Source: Pseudooctadecabacter jejudonensis (lineage in GTDB: Bacteria; Pseudomonadota; Alphaproteobacteria; Rhodobacterales; Rhodobacteraceae). Taken from it: DNA of 64,000 nt. Shown piece after piece: positions 25,642-34,467 of this stretch. The notes beneath the pieces were generated by a model. It saw only the letters and a program-made list of their open reading frames with translations, had not been told where the DNA came from and ran no database searches. Each line of letters begins with the position of its first letter. Within the stretch, counting starts at the first letter, position 1. Made by a program: the position numbers and the translations under genes. The DNA lies in assembly GCF_900172275.1 (NCBI RefSeq), contig NZ_FWFT01000003.1, positions 310,001 to 374,000 on the forward strand. The letters run 5' to 3'.

Positions 25642-25671
25642 TGCATAGCGACATGCGGTGCGCGCTGGCAA
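25642..25671 (-). promoter_or_regulatory. Candidate promoter for argD leader
   Basis: Minus-strand TTGCCA (-35, 25671-25666) and TATGCA (-10, 25647-25642) are separated by 18 nt. The predicted transcript start falls at the ATG of the leader peptide. Confidence 0.45.
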
Positions 25672-25718
25672 GCCCTAATCCGCTTGCCCCCTGCCCTGCG
25701 CCGTGACAGCAACGCCCC

Positions 25719-26681
25719 ATGACCCGTCCCGTAAGCCCCACCGTAAGCCGCCCCATGACCGACCCCACCTCCCGCGCGCAGAACCCAAAATTGGCCGTTG
25801 GGCTGATCCTTGTGGCCACGATGTTCATCGCAGGCACCACCCTGGCGGCCAAGGCGCTGGGCACAGACGTGTTGGGCGCGCCGCTGCATCCGCTGCAGAT
25901 CACCCATGGGCGGTTTGCCTTTGCCTTGGCGGGGTTTTTGTGTGTCGCGGCGGTGATGCGCCCCAAGATCACCGCGCCCAATCTGAAACTGCACATCGGG
26001 CGCACGGCCTTTGGGGCGGCGGGGGTGACGTTTATGTTTGCTGCGGTCGCGTTTATCCCGCTGGCAGATGCCACCGCGATCTCGTTCCTCAATCCGGTGT
26101 TCGGGATGATCCTCGCCATTCCGTTCTTGGGCGAAAAGGTGGGGCGCGTGCGCTGGGCTGCGGCGGCCATCGCGTTTGCCGGGGCCGTGGTATTGCTGCG
26201 CCCGGGGCCGGACAGCTTTCAGGTGGCCGCTTTGCTGGCGGTGGGGGCCGCGCTTGCCTTGGGGTTTGAACTCATTTTCATCAAAAAGCTCAGCAGGCGA
26301 GAGCCGCCTTTGCAGATCCTGCTGATCAACAACACCATCGGCTGGCTGCTGATCTCAACCGTGATGATCCCCTATTGGCAGGCGCCAACTGCCCCGCAAT
26401 GGGCGGTGTTGGTGGCCTTGGGGCTGATGATGGCCTGTGCGCAGACCTGTTTTGTCAACGCCATGGCGCGGGCGGATGCGTCCTATGTGACGCCGTTCAC
26501 CTACCTGACGTTGATCTTTGCGGCCGCCTACGACTGGGCCATTTTCGCAGCCGTTCCCGATGGGATCACGCTGCTGGGGGCTGCGATCATCGTCTCGGGC
26601 GCGGCACTGCTGGCCTGGAGAGAGGCGCGCGTGGGCCGGAGCACAGCGCCGGTTATGCCTTCAGCCGGTAGCCAGACCTAA
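25719..26681 (+). CDS. DMT-superfamily transporter (EamA)
   Basis: A 320-residue inner-membrane transporter with ten predicted helices in two EamA repeats. Characteristic spots are ATAISFLNPVFGMILAIPFLGEKVG at the end of the first repeat and ASYVTPFTYLTLIFAAAYDW in the second. Such proteins export or import metabolites; the substrate is unknown. An ATG at 25755 (MTDPTS) is an alternative start. It is divergent from argD and overlaps the convergent ABC permease gene by 29 bp. Confidence 0.88.
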   Translation: MTRPVSPTVSRPMTDPTSRAQNPKLAVGLILVATMFIAGTTLAAKALGTDVLGAPLHPLQITHGRFAFALAGFLCVAAVMRPKITAPNLKLHIGRTAFGAAGVTFMFAAVAFIPLADATAISFLNPVFGMILAIPFLGEKVGRVRWAAAAIAFAGAVVLLRPGPDSFQVAALLAVGAALALGFELIFIKKLSRREPPLQILLINNTIGWLLISTVMIPYWQAPTAPQWAVLVALGLMMACAQTCFVNAMARADASYVTPFTYLTLIFAAAYDWAIFAAVPDGITLLGAAIIVSGAALLAWREARVGRSTAPVMPSAGSQT

Positions 26682-27456
26682 GCCAGCGCCACACCAGCGC
26701 CAGCACAACAACCGTGGCGATCAAAACGACACCCAGCCCCACCCAAGGGCTGCTGTCGCTCACCCCAAGAAAGCCGTATCGCACCCCGTCGATGATGTAG
26801 AAAAACGGGTTCCAGTGGCAGAAAGTTTGCAAAGCGGGCGGCAAAGCCTCGATCGAATAGAACGTGCCCGACAGGAACGCCAAAGGGGCGACAACAAAGT
26901 TTGTGACCGCCGACATCTGGTCAAACTTCACCGCATAAACGGCGGCAATCATGCCAAGCCCACCCATAAACACAGACCCCAACAGCACAAAGACCAGCGC
27001 CCAAACGGGATGGGCCAAAGGCGTGCCCAAGGCCACAATCGCACCGCCCGCGATCACCACGGCCACAATCAACCCGCGCGCCACTGCCCCCGCCAGATAG
27101 CCCACCAACAACTCACCCGCAGACAAGGGCGGCATCAAGGTGTCCACGATATTGCCCCCCACCTTGGCCGAAATGATCGAGGATGAGGTGTTCGCAAAGG
27201 CGTTCTGGATCACCGTCATCGTCAGAATGCCCGGCACCAAAAAATCAATATACGGCACGCCCATCACATCCCCGCGCCGCGCACCAATCGCAATCGTAAA
27301 CACCATGAGCAACAGACCCGCATTCACCAACGGCCCCATGACCGTCTGCGACCAGACATTCATGAACCGCAGAACCTCGCGCCGCGCCAGGGTCCATGTG
27401 CCCAGCCAGTTGACGGCCCCAAACCGCCGCACGCCCATATCCATCCGGTCTGCCAT
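26653..27456 (-). CDS. ABC-2 type transporter permease
   Basis: A 267-residue permease with six hydrophobic segments, of the type that pairs with a separate ATPase in export systems. VPYIDFLVPGILTMTVIQNAFANTSSSII and the C-terminal LAFLSGTFYSIEALPPALQTFCHWNPFFYIIDGVRYGFLG region fit the NodJ/YadH ABC-2 group. No ATPase is adjacent, so its partner is elsewhere. The ATG at 27456 follows AGGGA; the dispersed GGTCAGATGAAG repeat ends 12 nt before it. Confidence 0.88.
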   Translation of the reverse strand: MADRMDMGVRRFGAVNWLGTWTLARREVLRFMNVWSQTVMGPLVNAGLLLMVFTIAIGARRGDVMGVPYIDFLVPGILTMTVIQNAFANTSSSIISAKVGGNIVDTLMPPLSAGELLVGYLAGAVARGLIVAVVIAGGAIVALGTPLAHPVWALVFVLLGSVFMGGLGMIAAVYAVKFDQMSAVTNFVVAPLAFLSGTFYSIEALPPALQTFCHWNPFFYIIDGVRYGFLGVSDSSPWVGLGVVLIATVVVLALVWRWLRSGYRLKA

Positions 27457-27467
27457 CGTGATCCCTG

Positions 27468-27512
27468 CCTTCATCTGACCCAAAAAACTCGCCCCGCAGG
27501 GCCGGTCTGCAA
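27468..27512 (-). repeat. Dispersed GGTCAGATGAAG repeat, copy c
   Basis: The minus strand reads GAGTTTTTTGGG then TCAGATGAAGG, 12 nt before the ABC permease start. Similarity to copy e (50686-50730) extends about 20 nt further through GGCCCTGCGGGGC. Confidence 0.75.
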
Positions 27513-27649
27513 CACGGCACCCCGGACGGCGGACAATTTGCCGCCATCGCCTTGTAACCGCGCCTCAGGTGCTTAGAATAGGGGATCAAATGAATTCTCA
27601 ACCCCGTATCCGACAAATCGGGGTCCAGCCGAAGATAAGTGGAACAGAT

Positions 27650-28255
27650 ATGTCTTGGACCGACGAACGCGTCGAAGTGTTGAAAAAGATGTGGGGCGAA
27701 GGCCAGTCCGCCAGCCAGATCGCCAAAGAACTGGGCGGCGTGACCCGCAATGCCGTCATCGGCAAGGTGCACCGCTTGGGGCTAAGCAACCGCGCAGGCT
27801 CAGGCGGCAACGCCAAAACCGCAGCCCCCAAGGCTGAGGCCAAGGCCAAGCCAGCGGCAAAGGCGGCCCCCAAAAAGGCAGCGCCCAAAAAAGCGCCGGA
27901 ACCTGAAGCACAGGTTGAAGAACCGCGCACTGTCTCCGCCTCGCCCCCGCCGCAGCCCAAAATGTCCGCCGCGCGCCGCGCGATCATCCCCGCAGGCCAG
28001 CCCCTGCCGCCCCAGCCCTCGGCCAACGAAATCTCACCTGAGGCTTTGGCAAAGGTGAATGAGGTCGAAAAGACCGCCAAGAAAATCTCCCTGATGGAGC
28101 TGACAGAGAAAACCTGCAAATGGCCCGTAGGCGACCCCGCAACAGATCAGTTCTGGTTCTGCGGCCTGCCGGTGCAGCAGGGCAAACCCTATTGTGAGGC
28201 CCACGTGGGCGTGGCGTTCCAGCCCATGTCGTCGCGCCGCGATCGCCGCAGGTAA
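27650..28255 (+). CDS. gcrA: Cell-cycle regulator GcrA
   Basis: Alphaproteobacterial transcription factor that acts with sigma-70 and CcrM-dependent GANTC methylation. The 201-residue protein begins MSWTDERVEVLKKMWGEGQS followed by a helix-turn-helix (SQIAKELGGVTRNAVIGKVHRLGLS), then an Ala-Pro-Lys-rich linker (about 53-120) and the C-terminal CKWPVGDP...FWFCGLP...YCEAH segment typical of GcrA. The ATG at 27650 gives the conserved N terminus; an upstream in-frame ATG lacks similarity. Confidence 0.95.
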   Translation: MSWTDERVEVLKKMWGEGQSASQIAKELGGVTRNAVIGKVHRLGLSNRAGSGGNAKTAAPKAEAKAKPAAKAAPKKAAPKKAPEPEAQVEEPRTVSASPPPQPKMSAARRAIIPAGQPLPPQPSANEISPEALAKVNEVEKTAKKISLMELTEKTCKWPVGDPATDQFWFCGLPVQQGKPYCEAHVGVAFQPMSSRRDRRR

Positions 28256-28257
28256 TC

Positions 28258-28279
28258 TCTAAAATTCCGGAATTTTAGA
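28258..28279. repeat. 22-bp perfect palindrome with CCGG centre
   Basis: TCTAAAATTCC followed by GGAATTTTAGA, 3 nt after the gcrA stop. It may act as a terminator-like hairpin between gcrA and waaA, or be a member of a dispersed palindrome family. Confidence 0.8.
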
Positions 28280-28301
28280 CACCCGTCGGAGAGGTTGAGG
28301 C

Positions 28302-29597
28302 ATGATCCTGCGGGTGTTTTCCATCACTTACCGGTTGATCTGGCTCGTCCTGACACCGCTGGTGCTGGTCTACATCTGGCACCGTGGCAGACGGGATCCC
28401 GACTATCGCGCCCATTTGGGCGAAAGGTTTGGCCATTATCCCGATCTGCCGCAAAACGGCATCTGGATTCACGCGGTCAGCCTGGGCGAGGTCCGTTCTG
28501 CCGTTCCCTTGGCCCGTGCTTTGCTGGCCAAAGGCGAGGTCATCATCTTCACCCATTTTACCCCCGCGGGCCGACGTGAGGCCCATAAGGTGTTCGCAGA
28601 CGACATCGCCGCCGGTCGCGTGGCCTCCGTCTGGGTGCCGCTGGACATGCGATGGGTCTTTGGCCGTTTTTTCCGCGCCTGCCGCCCCAAAATGGGCCTG
28701 ACCATGGAGATTGAGATTTGGCCCGCCATGGTCCTCTCCGCCCGCGCAAAGGGCGTGCCGCTTTACATGTGCAACGCGCAATACCCGTCGAAATCGCTGG
28801 ACCGAGACAGTCGAAATCTGCGGCTGCGGCAAAAAATCATGGGCAAATTTGCGGGTGCATTTGTCAAATCTCAACTTCAAGCGGACAGGTTTGCATCCGT
28901 CGCTGTGCCCAATATCAACATCACCGGTGAGCTGCGATTTGACCAACCCATCCCACCTGCCCTTTTGACCGCAGCGGAGGCACTCCGACCCCGGCTGACG
29001 CGGCCCGTGGTGACCTTTGCCAGCGCCGTTGAGGGGGAGGATGACATCTACATCGACGCGATCAAAACCCTCGTCTCGCACCCGCACGCCCCGCTGATCG
29101 TCTATGTCCCGCGCGCACCGGAACGGTTCGATACCGTGGCCGAAATGTTGCGCGACGCAGGCTTGAGCGTGGCGCGGCGCAGCGCCGTGTTTGACGCAGA
29201 TTTGGCGGTAACCCAATGGCCCACGCCCCTGCCCGATGTGCTGTTGGGCGACAGTTTGGGGGAGATGTATTTCTACCTGTCGCTGGCCGACCGCGTAGTT
29301 GTCGGCGGCGGGTTTCATCCCCACGGGGCGCACAACATCATCGAACCGCTGGCGGTGGGAAAACCCGTGGTCACGGGCCCCACAACCTACACAATCGAAT
29401 ATCCCTTTGTGGAGGCCGAGGCCGCAGGCGTCGTCAAATCTGTTAATGATGCCAATGAGCTAGCCGATGTTCTGTCCGGCCCGCCATGGACGACTGACAG
29501 AGACATGCGGGCCTTTATGGCGGCCCATTCCGGCGCCGCCGACCGCACGGCGCGGGCGATTTTTTCGGAAATTGCCGGGCGCCCAAACTCTCATTGA
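28302..29597 (+). CDS. waaA: 3-deoxy-D-manno-octulosonic acid transferase (GT30)
   Basis: Transfers Kdo from CMP-Kdo to lipid A at the inner face of the inner membrane. The 431-residue product has an N-terminal membrane anchor (about 11-26), HLGERFG, the catalytic Glu63 in HAVSLGE, the MEIEIWPAMV acceptor-side motif and the C-terminal GGGFHPHGAHNIIEPLAVGKPV nucleotide-binding segment. GAGG precedes the ATG. The stop codon lies in the first of two hairpins. A second GT30 gene lies at 36259. Confidence 0.9.
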   Translation: MILRVFSITYRLIWLVLTPLVLVYIWHRGRRDPDYRAHLGERFGHYPDLPQNGIWIHAVSLGEVRSAVPLARALLAKGEVIIFTHFTPAGRREAHKVFADDIAAGRVASVWVPLDMRWVFGRFFRACRPKMGLTMEIEIWPAMVLSARAKGVPLYMCNAQYPSKSLDRDSRNLRLRQKIMGKFAGAFVKSQLQADRFASVAVPNINITGELRFDQPIPPALLTAAEALRPRLTRPVVTFASAVEGEDDIYIDAIKTLVSHPHAPLIVYVPRAPERFDTVAEMLRDAGLSVARRSAVFDADLAVTQWPTPLPDVLLGDSLGEMYFYLSLADRVVVGGGFHPHGAHNIIEPLAVGKPVVTGPTTYTIEYPFVEAEAAGVVKSVNDANELADVLSGPPWTTDRDMRAFMAAHSGAADRTARAIFSEIAGRPNSH

Positions 29598-29629
29598 GAG
29601 TTTGACGACAGACTTTCGAGGAAAGTCTG
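29584..29629 (+). terminator. Double hairpin over the waaA stop
   Basis: CAAACTCTC-ATT-GAGAGTTTG (29584-29604) contains the TGA stop; CAGACTTTC-GAG-GAAAGTCTG (29609-29629) follows 4 nt later. Both stems are 9 bp and perfect. No long T run follows. Confidence 0.65.
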
Positions 29630-29680
29630 CCGCCCTCTTCCGATCAGTGCGCAAGCAAAGGTGGACACCGGTTTTGCCGA

Positions 29681-30592
29681 TCAGTGCGCGGGTTTAATAA
29701 ACGTGCCGTTGCGCAGGTCGCGCATGGCCTGCATCAGCTCTTCTTGGGTGTTCATCACGATGGGGCCATGCCAGGCCACGGGTTCTTCAATGGGCGCGCC
29801 TGAGATCAGCAAGAAACGCACGCCCTCTTCCCCCGCTTGCACGGTCACTTCGTCGCCGGTGCCAAAACGAATGAGGGTGCGATCACCGCTCAGATCGCGG
29901 ATGTTGACCTCCTCGCCCATCACCTCTTTTTCGAGCAACACGCCCGACGGGGTTGAAGCATCGGCAAAGGCCGCCTGACCTTCGAACACATAGGCGAAGG
30001 CCCTCCGATAGGTGTCGATCTTGAACGTCTTTTTGACGCCCGTAGGGATCGTCACATCCAGATATTGCGGATCGGCAGCGATGCCGTCGACGGGGCCGGT
30101 TTTGCCCCAGAATTCACCGACGATCACGCGCACGATGGTGCCGTCATCGTCAATCACCTCTGGGATCTCCTTGGCCTCAACATCCTGATAACGGGGGGCT
30201 GTCATCTTCTGGCTGCTGGGCAGATTGCCCCACAGCTGGAACCCGTGCATCTGGCCTGCGGCGTTGCCGTGGGGCATTTCCTGATGCAGGATGCCCGATC
30301 CGGCGGTCATCCATTGCACGTCGCCCGCGCCCAGGGTGCCGGTGTTGCCCAGACTGTCGCCGTGCTCCACCGTGCCTTTCAGAACATAGGTGATGGTTTC
30401 GATCCCGCGGTGCGGGTGCCACGGAAACCCCTTTTCGAAATGGGCGGGCACATCGTTGCGAAAATCATCAAACAGCAGGAACGGGTCCAGTTCGGACGGG
30501 TCCTGAAAGCCGAATGCGCGGTGCAGATGCACGCCTGCGCCTTCCATTGTAGGGGTCGCCTGGCGGGTCTCAAGTGTGGGTCTGATGGACAT
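29681..30592 (-). CDS. Pirin-family bicupin protein
   Basis: A 303-residue cupin protein. The metal site is visible as FPWHPHRGIETITYVLKG, HGDSLGN and the GILHQEMP stretch in the N-terminal cupin; the second cupin is less conserved, as usual. Some bacterial pirins have quercetinase activity and others bind pyruvate dehydrogenase, so the role is open. GGAGG precedes the ATG at 30592; the longer open frame upstream is rejected. Confidence 0.9.
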   Translation of the reverse strand: MSIRPTLETRQATPTMEGAGVHLHRAFGFQDPSELDPFLLFDDFRNDVPAHFEKGFPWHPHRGIETITYVLKGTVEHGDSLGNTGTLGAGDVQWMTAGSGILHQEMPHGNAAGQMHGFQLWGNLPSSQKMTAPRYQDVEAKEIPEVIDDDGTIVRVIVGEFWGKTGPVDGIAADPQYLDVTIPTGVKKTFKIDTYRRAFAYVFEGQAAFADASTPSGVLLEKEVMGEEVNIRDLSGDRTLIRFGTGDEVTVQAGEEGVRFLLISGAPIEEPVAWHGPIVMNTQEELMQAMRDLRNGTFIKPAH

Positions 30593-30754
30593 GATATGCC
30601 TCCTTTCATCAGGGATGACGCACTGATAAGCCCCTGCAGCCATGCGGGCAACGGGCGTTGCAACACGCATATTGTGCAGCGCCGCACAGAAGAGGCCCTG
30701 TGGCGGCATCCAAGGCTTGCGAGGGCGCGCGCCGCGGCCTACACCAGCCCCACC

Positions 30755-31624
30755 ATGCGCACTTATGACACTGCCACGTGGTCCGATTGGGCCGTTGACC
30801 GCGCGCTGCGCGGCATCATCGGCACTGCCCTTGCCCTGCCCTATGCCCGCCGGATCCGCTGGTTCGGGGCCGCGATTGAAAGAGGCGTCGGCCCGCTGTC
30901 GGGCTACCGCAAACGGGCGGAACGTCAGGTGGCGATGATCTGGCCGGACATGGCCGAGGGGGACGTGAAACGCATCGCCCGCGCCTGTTGCAACAATTTC
31001 GGGCGCACCATGATTGAGGGGTATTCAAAAGAAGAATACACGCGGCATCTGTCCGGTGTAACCCCCACCGGCGCGGGGCTTGAGGCACTGGCACAGGCCA
31101 AGGCCGAGGGTCGCCCCGTGCTGTTTGTGACAGGGCATTTCGGCAACCACGATGCGCCGCGCCATGTGTTGAACCGTCTGGGCTACACCATTGGCGGGAT
31201 CTATAAACCGATCTCAAACCCCTATTTCAACGATCATTATGTCAGCACGATCAATACAGTGTCCGGCCCTGTGTTTCCCATCGACCGCGACGGGATGGCC
31301 GGATTTATGCGGATGCTGCGCGACGGGGGCATGGGCACGATGTTGTTTGATGTGCGGGTCAAGAAATACCCTGCGATCCCGTTTTTGGGCGTACCGGCCC
31401 ACACGTCTACGGGTCTTGGGTCCATCGCGCTGAAGACGGGGGCGCTGATCGTGCCCTATTTTGGCACCCGCCAGCCCGACGGGCTGTCGTTTGATGTGGC
31501 GGTTGAGGCGCCGGTCGATCTGACCACTCCCGACCAGATCATGCGCGACGTCACCGACCGGCTGGAGGCGCGGATCGAGGCACAGCCGGAGCAGTATTTC
31601 TGGGTGCATCGCCGCTGGGACTGA
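30755..31624 (+). CDS. LpxL/HtrB-type lipid A acyltransferase
   Basis: A 289-residue membrane-associated acyltransferase of the lysophospholipid acyltransferase superfamily, adding a secondary acyl chain to lipid A. The H-x4-D catalytic motif is in TGHFGNHDAPRH, followed by GGIYKPISNPYF, MLFDVRVKKYPAIPFLG and the end PEQYFWVHRRW, all typical of LpxL-like proteins. The start has no clear ribosome site. It fits the surface-glycolipid theme with waaA nearby. Confidence 0.88.
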   Translation: MRTYDTATWSDWAVDRALRGIIGTALALPYARRIRWFGAAIERGVGPLSGYRKRAERQVAMIWPDMAEGDVKRIARACCNNFGRTMIEGYSKEEYTRHLSGVTPTGAGLEALAQAKAEGRPVLFVTGHFGNHDAPRHVLNRLGYTIGGIYKPISNPYFNDHYVSTINTVSGPVFPIDRDGMAGFMRMLRDGGMGTMLFDVRVKKYPAIPFLGVPAHTSTGLGSIALKTGALIVPYFGTRQPDGLSFDVAVEAPVDLTTPDQIMRDVTDRLEARIEAQPEQYFWVHRRWD

Positions 31625-31640
31625 CGCGGTGCGGACCAGC

Positions 31641-31937
31641 CTAGTGTGTCGACAGGATTTCGCCCACTTTCAGGGCGCGCATGGGCGATCCGTCGACCTT
31701 GAGTTTGCGGGTCATGAAGGCCGTGCCGGGGTTCTGTTTGCCCATGGCGATGTCGTGAAACACCTGCGCCTTTGCCGTCAGGGTCAATTCGGCCTCTGCG
31801 TCGTTTTCCACAGCACCTGTGGCATCGACAAAGAGACTGCACAGATCAGGCATCTCAAGGCGGACGGTGCCGCGAATGCGGTCTTTGGCGCGCGCGGTGA
31901 CAAGCGCAATCATCTCGTCTTTGGTCAGGTCGGTCAT
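31641..31937 (-). CDS. SCP2 sterol-binding domain protein
   Basis: A 98-residue protein that is essentially one SCP2 domain: IRGTVRLEMPDLCSLFVDATGAVEN, AELTLTAKAQVFHDIAMGKQNPGTAFMTRKLKVDGSPMRALKVGEIL. Such domains bind lipids or acyl-CoA in a hydrophobic tunnel. It is convergent with the acyltransferase, 16 bp apart. Function in bacteria is not defined. Confidence 0.88.
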   Translation of the reverse strand: MTDLTKDEMIALVTARAKDRIRGTVRLEMPDLCSLFVDATGAVENDAEAELTLTAKAQVFHDIAMGKQNPGTAFMTRKLKVDGSPMRALKVGEILSTH

Positions 31938-32047
31938 GGGGTCCTCCGGTTGCGTCCTGTGTGACGGCCAGCGTCGGTGGTGTCACTGGTGACGTTGGGT
32001 TGGCGGCGTTTTTACGGCGAGGGCTTTGTGTGAAAGCAAGGGTGGAA

Positions 32048-32071
32048 TTTAGGTATTTTTGACCCAAAGAA
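32048..32071 (+). repeat. Dispersed 24-nt repeat, copy 2
   Basis: Plus-strand copy identical to the sequences at 14606-14629 (minus) and 47201-47224 (plus). It lies just before the tandem repeats upstream of neuB. Confidence 0.8.
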
Positions 32072-32076
32072 TTCGA

Positions 32077-32290
32077 GCCGTCTCGGAGCGGCCCCAGTGG
32101 GGCCGGTCAGGCGAAGAATGGTCGGAGACCCGAAGCCGTCTCGGAGCGGCCCCATCCGTAAAACCTTGGGGGGGCCGGTCAGGCGAAGAATGGCCGGAGA
32201 CCCGAGCCGTCTCGGAGCGGCCCCATCCGTAAAACCTTGGGGGGGCGGTCAGGCGAAGAATGGCCGGAGACCCGAAGCCGCCTCAAGCTG
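32077..32290. repeat. Tandem repeat array upstream of neuB
   Basis: Units beginning GCCGTCTCGGAGCGGCCCC start at 32077, 32135 and 32206, and a partial one at 32277 (periods 58, 71, 71). Each contains GGTCAGGCGAAGAATGG and CGGAGACCCGA. The first unit carries the hairpin CGGCCCCA-G-TGGGGCCG (32089-32105) with the CCAGTGG core also seen after rimO and carB. The array fills the middle of the 419-bp gap 31938-32356; no gene is visible there. Confidence 0.9.
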
Positions 32291-32356
32291 TCCCAAGATC
32301 TGGTCTTTGCCAGACAGGCGTGGCATCACATGTCAAATCGTCCAAAGGTGTGTCCC

Positions 32357-33388
32357 ATGAAAATTGCCAACCGTAACATCGGCCCTGCCCATCCCCCCCT
32401 TGTGATTGCCGAAATCGGGATCAACCACGGCGGCGATCTGGCCGTCGCCAAAGAAATGGTGCGCCTGGCTGCCGGTGCGGGGTGCGAGATGGTCAAACAT
32501 CAGACCCACATTGTGGAAGACGAGATGACCGAGGAGGCCAAGCAGATCTTTCCGCCCAACGCCGACGTGTCCATCTGGGAGGTCATGGAGCAATGCGCGC
32601 TGAGCCGCGAGGACGAGGCGGCGTTGAAGGCCTATGTTGAAGACCTTGGGATGATCTTTATCTCAACCCCGTTCAGCCGCGCGGCCTGCGATTTTCTGGA
32701 GACCTTGGATGTGCCCGCCTACAAGATCGGATCGGGCGAGGCGGACAACCTGCCGCTGATCCGCCACATCGCCAGCAAGGGCAAACCGGTGATCATGTCC
32801 ACGGGCATGCAGACGATCGACAGTGTGCGGGCCAGCGTGCAAATCTTGGAAGACGCGGGCGTTGACTATGCGCTTCTGGAATGCACGAACCTGTACCCTT
32901 CCCCGCCGGAAATTGTGTCTTTGCAGGGGGTAACGGACCTGCGGGCGGCCTTTCCCAATGCGGTCGTGGGCTTTTCTGACCATTCCATCGGGCCGGAAAT
33001 GGCGCTGGCGTCCGTGGCCTTGGGGGCGTGTATTTTGGAACGGCATTACACCGACACGCGCTACCGCAAGGGGCCCGATATCAGCTGTTCCATGGACCCC
33101 GCGGAGCTGCGCCATCTGATTGATCGGTCCCGCGAAATCCACACCGCCCTGCACAACCCCAAAGAGCGCACCGCCGCCGAAGAGGACGTCTACCGGTTTG
33201 CGCGGGCGTCTGTTGTGGCGGACGCAGATCTGCCTGCGGGCCATGTGATCACACCCGCCGACATCTGGGCGCGGCGCCCGGGGTCGGGGGCCATCGCGGG
33301 GTATGACTTTGACAAGGTCGTGGGCCGGACGCTGAAGGTAGCGGTCACGCGCAATCAACAGCTGACCTGGGATGATCTGTCGGAATGA
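32357..33388 (+). CDS. neuB: N-acetylneuraminate (nonulosonate) synthase
   Basis: Condenses ManNAc or a related hexosamine with phosphoenolpyruvate to a nine-carbon sialic-acid-type sugar. The 343-residue product has the NeuB barrel (VIAEIGINHGGDLAVAKEMV, KHQTH, YKIGSGEADNLPLI, STGM, GFSDHSIGPEMALASVALGA, ILERHYT) and a C-terminal antifreeze-like SAF domain from about 280. The ATG at 32357 excludes the repeat array. It overlaps the next gene by ATGA. Sialic versus legionaminic-type product cannot be decided here. Confidence 0.92.
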   Translation: MKIANRNIGPAHPPLVIAEIGINHGGDLAVAKEMVRLAAGAGCEMVKHQTHIVEDEMTEEAKQIFPPNADVSIWEVMEQCALSREDEAALKAYVEDLGMIFISTPFSRAACDFLETLDVPAYKIGSGEADNLPLIRHIASKGKPVIMSTGMQTIDSVRASVQILEDAGVDYALLECTNLYPSPPEIVSLQGVTDLRAAFPNAVVGFSDHSIGPEMALASVALGACILERHYTDTRYRKGPDISCSMDPAELRHLIDRSREIHTALHNPKERTAAEEDVYRFARASVVADADLPAGHVITPADIWARRPGSGAIAGYDFDKVVGRTLKVAVTRNQQLTWDDLSE

Positions 33389-34458
33389 CGGCCCGTGTCG
33401 TCCTGCTGAACGATACTGATGTGAACGGCTATCATTTTGGCTGCGCACGGGTCATGGGCGTGATCCGGCGCCAATTGGCGGACAGAGGATTGGCGCCCAT
33501 CGGGTCCGTGCCGGTGTCGTTGAACTGGCAGGATGCCCACGCGGATTTGGTGAACAGCGCCGATCTGTTGGTAATCAATGGCGAAGGCACCTTGCATCAC
33601 GCCTCCCGCAAGGGGCGGTGGCTGCTGGACGCCGCCAAGGCCACAAAGGCGCGCGGTGCACGGGTTGCGCTGATCAATGCGCTTTGGCAGGACAACCCCG
33701 AGGATTGGGCGGAGTTAATTGCGTCGGTGGATATCTTGTCGGTGCGCGACAGCAGGTCCGCTGCTGCCATGGCCAGACAAACGGGCCGAAGCGACATTCG
33801 GGTGATGGGCGATTTGTCCATGTGCGTCCCCCTTGGGCGGGCGCACACCTCGCGGTCGGGGGTGCTGGTGGGCGACAGTCTGCATGCCTCTGTCACGGCG
33901 CGTTTGGCACAGGTGGCAGGTACGATGCCGGAGGCGTCCCTTGTGCCTGTGACATCCTCGCTCAAGTTTATTTCGCCCCACAAACGGGGCCTGCGCCGCG
34001 CCTTGCGCATCTGGTACGCCGGACTGCGCCAACGTCAGTATCTGCGCCAGAACCCGAAAGCGCAGTTTTTGCCCGATGAAGCCGCCTACGTCGCGCATGT
34101 GCAAACCAAGGCCCTGTCGGTCACGGGGCGGTTTCACGCCGCCTGCCTTGCGGTCGCCACCCGCACGCCGTTTGTGGCGGTGCGATCAAATTCGTGGAAA
34201 ATCGAAGCCCTGCTTGAGGATGTTGGCCTGTCGGCAGACCGGCTGCTGTCGGTCGATGCCTTGACGGCAGATCGGCTGACCCCGGACGCATGGGCCTTTT
34301 CCACGTCCGAGGCGCAGGCCATCGAGGCGAAACTGGCAGAATGGGCAGGCGCTGCGAGCCAGCTGTTTGATGACATCGCTGCCCTTGTGCCTGCGCCTGA
34401 TCCGCGCCCCGCCGCGTCTGTTTCACTGGACACGCGCGCCCCAACATCTGAAAAGTGA
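33385..34458 (+). CDS. Polysaccharide pyruvyl transferase family protein
   Basis: A 357-residue protein with the family's N-terminal LLNDTDVNGYHFGCARVMGVIRRQL, NSADLLVINGEGTLHH, VSVRD-like LSVRDSRSAAAMA and C-terminal VTGRFHAACLAVATRTPFVAVRSNSWKIEALLEDVGL. Family members (CsaB, WcaK) add ketal pyruvate from PEP to surface sugars, though some members are only glycosyltransferase-like. ATGA overlap with neuB indicates one operon. Confidence 0.83.
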   Translation: MTARVVLLNDTDVNGYHFGCARVMGVIRRQLADRGLAPIGSVPVSLNWQDAHADLVNSADLLVINGEGTLHHASRKGRWLLDAAKATKARGARVALINALWQDNPEDWAELIASVDILSVRDSRSAAAMARQTGRSDIRVMGDLSMCVPLGRAHTSRSGVLVGDSLHASVTARLAQVAGTMPEASLVPVTSSLKFISPHKRGLRRALRIWYAGLRQRQYLRQNPKAQFLPDEAAYVAHVQTKALSVTGRFHAACLAVATRTPFVAVRSNSWKIEALLEDVGLSADRLLSVDALTADRLTPDAWAFSTSEAQAIEAKLAEWAGAASQLFDDIAALVPAPDPRPAASVSLDTRAPTSEK

Positions 34459-34467
34459 GGGTTCAGC

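Noticed and set aside
32333-33448. Antisense frames over neuB
   Set aside because: Shadows of the neuB coding strand with His/Arg-rich composition.
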